The position numbers and the translations under genes are program-made. The notes beneath the pieces are model-generated. The model searched no databases. It saw only the letters and a list, made by a program, of their open reading frames with translations, and was not told the origin of the DNA. Below are positions 30,484-35,245 of a stretch of DNA of 35,245 nucleotides, one piece after another (position 1 is the stretch's first letter; each line of letters opens with the position of its first letter). The stretch lies in contig NZ_JAHKRO010000095.1 in the NCBI RefSeq assembly GCF_019396325.1, positions 1 through 35,245 of the forward strand, read 5' to 3'. This stretch comes from Nonomuraea ceibae. GTDB taxonomy: Bacteria; Actinomycetota; Actinomycetes; Streptosporangiales; Streptosporangiaceae.

Positions 30484-31341
30484 ATGAGTAAGGACCGTTT
30501 CTTCGTGCTGGACGCCGGGGACTCCCGGCCCGCCCGCGTGCCTCTGCCGCCGCGGGCGAGCGTCAAGGCGAGCGCCGAGGACACCCAGGGCCGCTTCTCC
30601 CTCCTGGAGCTCCGCGGCGGCGGCGACGTCCCCCCGCACGCGCACGACGACTACGACGAGTTCGTGTACGTCATCGCGGGCGAGCTCGGCGTCGACGTCG
30701 GCGGCGAATCCCGTCGCCTGACCGCGGGGATGTGCGTCCTGCTGCCGCGCGGCGTCACCCGCGCCATGCGTGACCTCGGCGGCGACGCCTCCCCTGTGCA
30801 CGCGCTGCGGGTGTCGGCGCCGGGCGGCCGGGAGGGTCACCTGGAGGAGGCCACCGGGGCGGACCCGCGGGACGACTGGGGCGACCTGGACCGCTGCTTC
30901 GTGCTGAAGCCGGGCGGGGCGCGTCCGGGGCGCGTCCCCGTGCCGCCCGCGTTCTCCGTCAAGGCGCGCACCGCCGACACCGGCGGGCTGTTCTCGCTGC
31001 TGGAGGTGACGGTCGCGCAGCCGGTCCCCCGGCACACCCACCTGGTCGCCGACGAGTGCGTCTACGTGCTGGACGGCGAGCTGGAGATCGAGTTCGACGG
31101 CGCGGTCCACACCGCGGGCGCGGGGCAGTTCGTCCTGCTTCCGCATGGCGTGCCCCACGCGATCCGGCCGGGCTCCACGCCGCCGCCCCGGGTCGTCCAG
31201 ATCTCGTCACCCGGAGGCTGGGAGAGCGTGGTGGAGGCCCTGATCGAGCACAGGTCCGAGGTGAGCAGGGCGGGCCGGTTCGACCCGGCGGCGCTCAACC
31301 GCCACACGCGCAAGCACCACGTCGTCTACGAGGAGAGCTAG
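30484..31341 (+). CDS. Bicupin protein (internally duplicated cupin)
   Basis: The 285-residue protein is a head-to-tail duplication. Cupin 1 (residues about 10-120) has PPHAHDDYDEFVYVIAGELGV; cupin 2 (about 138-245) has PRHTHLVADECVYVLDGELEIE. Both keep the H-x-H and Glu metal ligands, but the last cupin His is present only in domain 2 (LPHGVPHAI; domain 1 has LPRGVTRAM), so only domain 2 looks fully equipped to bind metal. Bicupins include dioxygenases, oxalate decarboxylases and sugar-binding proteins; the reaction is not evident. GAAAGGG precedes ATG 30484. Its TAG stop shares the tetramer CTAG with the convergent TetR stop. Confidence 0.88.
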   Translation: MSKDRFFVLDAGDSRPARVPLPPRASVKASAEDTQGRFSLLELRGGGDVPPHAHDDYDEFVYVIAGELGVDVGGESRRLTAGMCVLLPRGVTRAMRDLGGDASPVHALRVSAPGGREGHLEEATGADPRDDWGDLDRCFVLKPGGARPGRVPVPPAFSVKARTADTGGLFSLLEVTVAQPVPRHTHLVADECVYVLDGELEIEFDGAVHTAGAGQFVLLPHGVPHAIRPGSTPPPRVVQISSPGGWESVVEALIEHRSEVSRAGRFDPAALNRHTRKHHVVYEES

Positions 31342-31919
31342 CCGGTCGGCGAGGAGGGGCGGCCGGATCGCAGCGCGTCGAGGGCGAGCCTGACGAACCG
31401 CCGCCAGTCGCCGCTGCCCGTGCGGATCACCGCCGCCAGCCCGCACACGATCATGTAGACGTCGGTCACCGTGGCGTCGTCGCGGACCGAGCCGGCCGCG
31501 CGCCCGCGGTCGAGCAGCGTGCCCGCCAGGCCCTCCAGCGCGGTCCGGCTGTCGCCCGACGGCTCGGCCGAACCCATGGCCGACTCGATCGCGCCGGACA
31601 GGCCGCGGTCCTTGGCCAGCACCTCGCCGATGCCCGTCAGCAGCAGGTCCAGCCCGACACCGGGGTCGGGCGCGGCCAGGCAGCGCTCACGGGCGAAGTC
31701 CAGGATCTCCGCGAACCGGTGCTGCGCCGCCGCCTCGACCAGCGCCTGCCGGGTGGGGAAGTGACGGTAGACGGTGCCGATGCCCACGTCGGCGGCCTTG
31801 GCCACCTCCGCCATCTGCACCTGGTCGCCGAGCTCGGCGAACAGCTCGCGGGCCACCTCCAGCACGCGTGCTCGATTCCGTTCGGCGTCGGTCCGCGACT
31901 TGCTCCGGCTGGCTGGCAC
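31338..31919 (-). CDS. TetR-family regulator
   Basis: A 193-residue TetR protein: RVLEVARELFAELGDQVQM and VAKAADVGIGTVYRHFPTRQA form the DNA-binding domain, followed by an all-helical ligand domain. GTG 31919 lies 6 nt after TAATCT (complement of 31926-31931), so translation is probably leaderless. It is convergent with the bicupin gene, with overlapping stop codons, and no operator is visible at its own start; the palindrome at 30444-30464 is its likely target. Confidence 0.92.
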   Translation of the reverse strand: MPASRSKSRTDAERNRARVLEVARELFAELGDQVQMAEVAKAADVGIGTVYRHFPTRQALVEAAAQHRFAEILDFARERCLAAPDPGVGLDLLLTGIGEVLAKDRGLSGAIESAMGSAEPSGDSRTALEGLAGTLLDRGRAAGSVRDDATVTDVYMIVCGLAAVIRTGSGDWRRFVRLALDALRSGRPSSPTG

Positions 31920-31960
31920 GATCGCAGATTACCAGCGCCCCGGCGCTCACCCCGGCCGCG

Positions 31961-32473
31961 TCAGGCTCCGGCGCGGGCGTTCACGGTGATCAGTCCGGCG
32001 GTGTGCAGGCTGGTCAGGAGCGTCCAGTCGTCGGCGGGATCGAGCCACACCTGAAGGCCGGCCGGGCCGGACGGCCGAGGGAGAGGACCGGCGGGCTCGT
32101 AGAAGGCGGAGACCAGGACCAGCGGGACCGGCGCCGTCCACCGGGCGGGCGCCGGGGGCTCGTGCCGGGGGCCGAGGAGCACGGCCCGCTCCTCGTCCGT
32201 GCACGCGCCGAGCCGCCCGGCCGCGAGCTCCGCCTGCAGCCTGACCTGGAGGTCGAGGGCGAGACGGACGCGGGCGGCCGCGCGCCCGTCCTCTCCGGGC
32301 CGCTCGGCGTAGCCGGGGACGAGCATCGCGACCAGCTCGGCGGGCTCGCTCGCGTAGCCGCGGAGCCTGCCGCCCGCGTGGATCATCTCGAAGCGGTACG
32401 GCAGGCCGTCCGGTCCGACTGGTGCGGCCGGGGGCGGCTCCGCCGACGACGGGTTGGCGATGATCACGCTCAT
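31961..32473 (-). CDS. Protein of unknown function coupled to the amidoligase gene
   Basis: The 170-residue product has a short Pro/Ala-rich N-terminus, then a folded part: PYRFEMIHAGGRLRGYASEP, ELVAMLVPGYAER, a long helix ARVRLALDLQVRLQAELAAG, a DEERAVLLGP turn, a PVPLVLVSAFYEP strand and a closing QVWLDPADDWTLLTSLHTAG. There is no signal peptide and no membrane helix. I do not recognise the family. ATG 32473 overlaps the stop of the large amidoligase gene (ATGA), so the two proteins are made together; an immunity, chaperone or substrate role for the partner is the natural guess but is not shown by the sequence. Confidence 0.85.
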   Translation of the reverse strand: MSVIIANPSSAEPPPAAPVGPDGLPYRFEMIHAGGRLRGYASEPAELVAMLVPGYAERPGEDGRAAARVRLALDLQVRLQAELAAGRLGACTDEERAVLLGPRHEPPAPARWTAPVPLVLVSAFYEPAGPLPRPSGPAGLQVWLDPADDWTLLTSLHTAGLITVNARAGA

Positions 32474-35245
32474 GGGGTGCCTTCCGTGGCCCAGCGGGTG
32501 GCGGCGTACAGGGCGGTGAGCTGCTCCTTGTCGGCGGCCCGCCAGAAGATCTCGTCCATCAGGCTGCGGAAGGACAGGCTCCCCGCCTCGGTGCGGTCCT
32601 GCGCCGGGTCCCGGAAGTGCCCGGCGTGGGCGCCCAGCGGGTCGGGCTCGCCCCGGTTCGGCAGGTGGTCCAGCGTCGCGTTGCGGAACGCTGCCTCGAC
32701 CAGGCCGAGCGACACCTTCACCTGTGCCTGGATCACGGCGGCGTCGAGCGAGCCGTCCCACAGCCGCAGCTCGATGTGGTCCGCCGCGGAGCCCGTCATG
32801 GCCTGCATGTTCACCGCGGAATCATGGCCGCTGTTGCGGTGCCGCACCGGCCCGATCTCCGCGTAGCCCTCCGTGGGCACCGCGTTGGGGCGGCAGTGCT
32901 TCAGGCCCCGGTGGCTGTCCGCCTCCGGGTTGTGCGCGAGCCTGAACAGCGTGTCGGTGTGGTGACCGACGTGGACCAGCGTGCTGACGTAGTTCTCCAC
33001 GATGTGGTCGAAGTCGTGCGTGCTCACGTGGACGTGCCCGCCGGTCCGGGGCCCGGCCGTGCCGCCGTGCGCCCGGATGATCTCGACGGCGGTGCGCAGG
33101 TTCGCCCAGGTCGCCGGCTCGTCGTACAGGATGGGCGAGACCAGCTCGCCCGCCACCGTGCCGTCCTGCTCCAGCGCCCACAGGCCGAGCCCGCCGTTCG
33201 CGCCCGCGCTGTAGCCCCGCTTCTTCATCGTGTGGTAGCCGTGCTGCACGGCGTCGCCGGTCAGCCCCGCCTGGTGCAGGGCGCGGGCGATGTCCTCCAG
33301 GCGCCGGGACGAGACGCCTTCCGGCAGCTCGAACTCCAGCTCCAGCCCGAACCCGCGCCCGCCCTCCCGCGCGCCCAGCGACGCCGTGGCGTCGTCGAGC
33401 ATGTACGGGATCACCGGCTCGCCGCTCACGGCCCGTTCCACGGCCCGGTCGTAGGCGTCACGGAACGCCGCGAAGTCCCTGGTGTACGACACTTCCGGGC
33501 GATCCGGCCAGCGTTGCCAGGCCCGGACGCGGGACTCCAAGGAGGCGACGCGCTCCCGTTCCATCGCGGCCAGCGGATCGGGGCCGGCCAGCAGGGAGCG
33601 GACGCGGCGCAGGACGGGATTCTGCTCGGGGCGCGTCTGCTGGGCCGCGTCGAGCTCGCGGCTCGCGGCCCGCAGCGCGTCCCGGTGCGCCGAGGGCGGC
33701 AGGTCGTGCAGGCCGGGCGGGACGGCCGGCGGCCGGGGCGCGGCGGCTCCGGCGTCCCCGATCAGGGCGTCGAGCACCTGCTGCCGGTCGACCGGCGCGA
33801 ACAGGTCGAAGCCCCGCTGCTGCACCTCGGCGGCCCGGTCCGCCAGCCGTTCGACGGAGTAGCCGAGGCCCGCGTCCATGGCCAGGCGGCGCAGCGGCTC
33901 GAACACCGGCAGCCGCGACGGCGCCTCCGACCCGGTGATCTCGGCCAGCCGGGACAGCGCCCGCGCCGCGTCGTCCGCCGGCCGCGTGACGCCGTGCTCG
34001 GCCGCGACGCGCAGCCCGTCCCACAGGTACGAGTCCCGCGTCCGGTGGGCGGTGAGCAGGTCGGCCAGCTCGCGCGGGCCGGACACCCGCGTCAGGTCGG
34101 CGCCGTGCCGGTGCGCGTCGGCGGCCAGCTGGAGCAGCTGCTCGACCGAGTCCCTCTGCCCCACCTCAGCGGCCAGCCGCTCCAGCGGCGGCGCGTCGCC
34201 CTCCTGGCGGGCGGCGAGGTCGTCCAGGAGCGCGAGCAGGCGCGCCTCCGGCTCGCTCAGGCCGGTCAGGGCGTGCCGCTCGGCCAGCAGCACGCCGTCC
34301 CACAGGGCCGGGTCCTCGCGCCGGAACGCGTCCATGGCCGCCAGGAAGTCCGCCTCGCCCATCGCCCCGCGCGGGAAGTGGCCGTTCTGGTGAGCCGCGC
34401 GGAAGACCGGCAGCAGCTCCCTGATGTCGCGGATGCCGTACCGGTCGAGCACGGGCTTGGTGTAGCTCCTGACCCGGCTGGAGGTGACGGGCTCCCCCAT
34501 CACGTCGATCATGATCCCGATCGTGCGCGCCTGGTCGGCGTCCGCGTCGTGGAAGGAGAACCGGAGCTGGTTCCTGAACCCCGTCCAGCGGTACGAGTCC
34601 GCCCCCATCATCCGGTCGAGCACGGCGGTCAGCGACGCGCGGTCGGTCGCGGCTTCCGGGGCCATCTCGTACCGCTGGGCGTCGCCGAACACGTCGACCA
34701 GGGCGTCGATCTCGCGATCCAGGCCGACGTCGCGGGCGAGATCCTGGACGGCGCGCGCCGGGTCCGGCCCGCCGAGGCTGCGGCTCATGTGGGCCAGGGC
34801 GCGGGCGGTCGCGTCGTCGCGCCGGGTGGTGGACAGCCGCTCGGCCAGTTGCCGGCCTTCGGCCAGGAGGACCTCGTCGGACGGGCCGCTGAGCAGCCGT
34901 TCGATCCGGTTCTGCGGGCCGGGGGTCCAGCGGTGGACGATCGCCGCGGCCTCTGCGAAGTTCCGGGGGCGGGGGTCCGCGATCGGCGAGTGAACGTCGG
35001 GCCCGTGCTGCGGCCCCGCCGGATACGCCCGATCCTGCACGGCGGTCCCGCCCGCCGCCGGTGGCGCGCCTTCGCGCACGGGGGTCGCCGGCGTGGGGGC
35101 ATGATCGGCCGCGAGCATCGACGCCACCGGCCTCTCCCGCTGAGACGCCGCCCCCTCGGGCCGGTCGCGGGTGGTCGCCAGGGCCCCTGCTTCCGGGCCG
35201 GGGGCTGCCGCTTCCGGTTGGTCGCGGGGTGTGGGGGGGGGTGCC
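32470..35245 (-). CDS. Large helical-repeat protein with C-terminal amidoligase domain (N-terminus beyond window)
   Basis: The frame is open from the window's right edge to the stop at 32470 (about 924 codons); a GTG at 35127 is the first plausible internal start, but the Pro/Ala-rich sequence before it reads as coding. Numbered from 35127: residues about 40-460 hold four helical repeats of roughly 95 residues, each ending near a YxWxG/LWDG signature (SYRWTG, ALWDGV, SYLWDGL); 460-580 is a charged helical linker; 590-880 is an amidoligase (glutamine-synthetase/gamma-glutamylcysteine-ligase fold, Amidoligase_2 type). Motifs: FGLELEF (E596, E598), a DGT-GELVSP segment near 653-662, GGHVHV (H698, H700), HCRPNAV, and IELRLWDGSL (E786, R788). 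Such enzymes join amines or amino acids to carboxylates using ATP. Coupled to the 170-residue gene. Confidence 0.8.
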   Translation of the reverse strand, partial: APPPTPRDQPEAAAPGPEAGALATTRDRPEGAASQRERPVASMLAADHAPTPATPVREGAPPAAGGTAVQDRAYPAGPQHGPDVHSPIADPRPRNFAEAAAIVHRWTPGPQNRIERLLSGPSDEVLLAEGRQLAERLSTTRRDDATARALAHMSRSLGGPDPARAVQDLARDVGLDREIDALVDVFGDAQRYEMAPEAATDRASLTAVLDRMMGADSYRWTGFRNQLRFSFHDADADQARTIGIMIDVMGEPVTSSRVRSYTKPVLDRYGIRDIRELLPVFRAAHQNGHFPRGAMGEADFLAAMDAFRREDPALWDGVLLAERHALTGLSEPEARLLALLDDLAARQEGDAPPLERLAAEVGQRDSVEQLLQLAADAHRHGADLTRVSGPRELADLLTAHRTRDSYLWDGLRVAAEHGVTRPADDAARALSRLAEITGSEAPSRLPVFEPLRRLAMDAGLGYSVERLADRAAEVQQRGFDLFAPVDRQQVLDALIGDAGAAAPRPPAVPPGLHDLPPSAHRDALRAASRELDAAQQTRPEQNPVLRRVRSLLAGPDPLAAMERERVASLESRVRAWQRWPDRPEVSYTRDFAAFRDAYDRAVERAVSGEPVIPYMLDDATASLGAREGGRGFGLELEFELPEGVSSRRLEDIARALHQAGLTGDAVQHGYHTMKKRGYSAGANGGLGLWALEQDGTVAGELVSPILYDEPATWANLRTAVEIIRAHGGTAGPRTGGHVHVSTHDFDHIVENYVSTLVHVGHHTDTLFRLAHNPEADSHRGLKHCRPNAVPTEGYAEIGPVRHRNSGHDSAVNMQAMTGSAADHIELRLWDGSLDAAVIQAQVKVSLGLVEAAFRNATLDHLPNRGEPDPLGAHAGHFRDPAQDRTEAGSLSFRSLMDEIFWRAADKEQLTALYAATRWATEGTP

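Noticed and set aside
1..35245. CRISPR arrays, tRNA or rRNA genes, insertion sequences, integrase or attachment sites
   Set aside because: I saw no regularly spaced repeats, no cloverleaf with CCA-type end, no transposase or recombinase motifs; absence by eye is not proof for short elements.

Overview
The window is about 35 kb of very GC-rich DNA with strongly G/C-biased third codon positions, frequent GTG starts and many starts that sit 6-7 nt behind a TAnnnT -10 box (apparently leaderless mRNAs). Together with the gene content (DHA2-type MFS pumps, macrolide-type glycosyltransferase, DUF6463, DUF2867, many one-gene regulators) this points to a chromosomal accessory region of a filamentous actinomycete, most likely Streptosporangiales (Nonomuraea-like); the genus is inference. 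I read 38 genes and one gene remnant. There are no rRNA or tRNA genes, CRISPR arrays, insertion sequences or phage modules that I can support.

Layout. 1-2.6 kb: a reductase-acetyltransferase fusion (cut by the window edge) and a divergent MarR gene sharing a striking symmetrical promoter, then a lipoprotein that looks like a seven-bladed propeller. 2.6-7.1 kb: a class V PLP enzyme plus RidA, a divergent IclR regulator, and a two-gene thiamine-diphosphate E1 alpha/beta operon with no E2/E3; a shared operator-like sequence ties the two operons to the IclR gene. 7.3-12.8 kb: MFS pump plus AraC regulator, DUF6463 membrane protein, small lipoprotein, an AraC regulator with an arabinose-binding-type N-terminus, and an alpha/beta hydrolase; TACCATAC dyads occur at two of these promoters. 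12.8-15.9 kb: a fused fumarylacetoacetate-hydrolase/metallo-beta-lactamase protein translationally coupled to DUF2867, facing a TetR gene across a long dyad. 15.9-18.5 kb: TetR-glycosyltransferase operon and a secreted triple-repeat protein with a clear terminator. 18.7-23.6 kb: LysR | MFS-hydrolase, an unlinked LspA, TetR | DUF1453-like membrane protein with twin operators. 23.6-31.9 kb: AraC-VOC operon, dehalogenase-like hydrolase, methyltransferase remnant, HxlR | MFS, carboxylesterase | TetR, VOC | bicupin, TetR. 31.9-35.2 kb: a large repeat-containing protein ending in an amidoligase domain, coupled to a small protein of unknown function; the large gene continues past the window end.

The dominant theme is twelve transcription factors (5 TetR, 3 AraC, MarR, IclR, LysR, HxlR) among 38 genes, mostly divergent from or coupled to one or two enzymes or transporters, with a visible inverted repeat in nearly every divergent gap. 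The most novel-looking item is the amidoligase protein and its coupled partner at the right end, followed by the FAH-MBL fusion and the symmetrical leaderless promoter at the left end.
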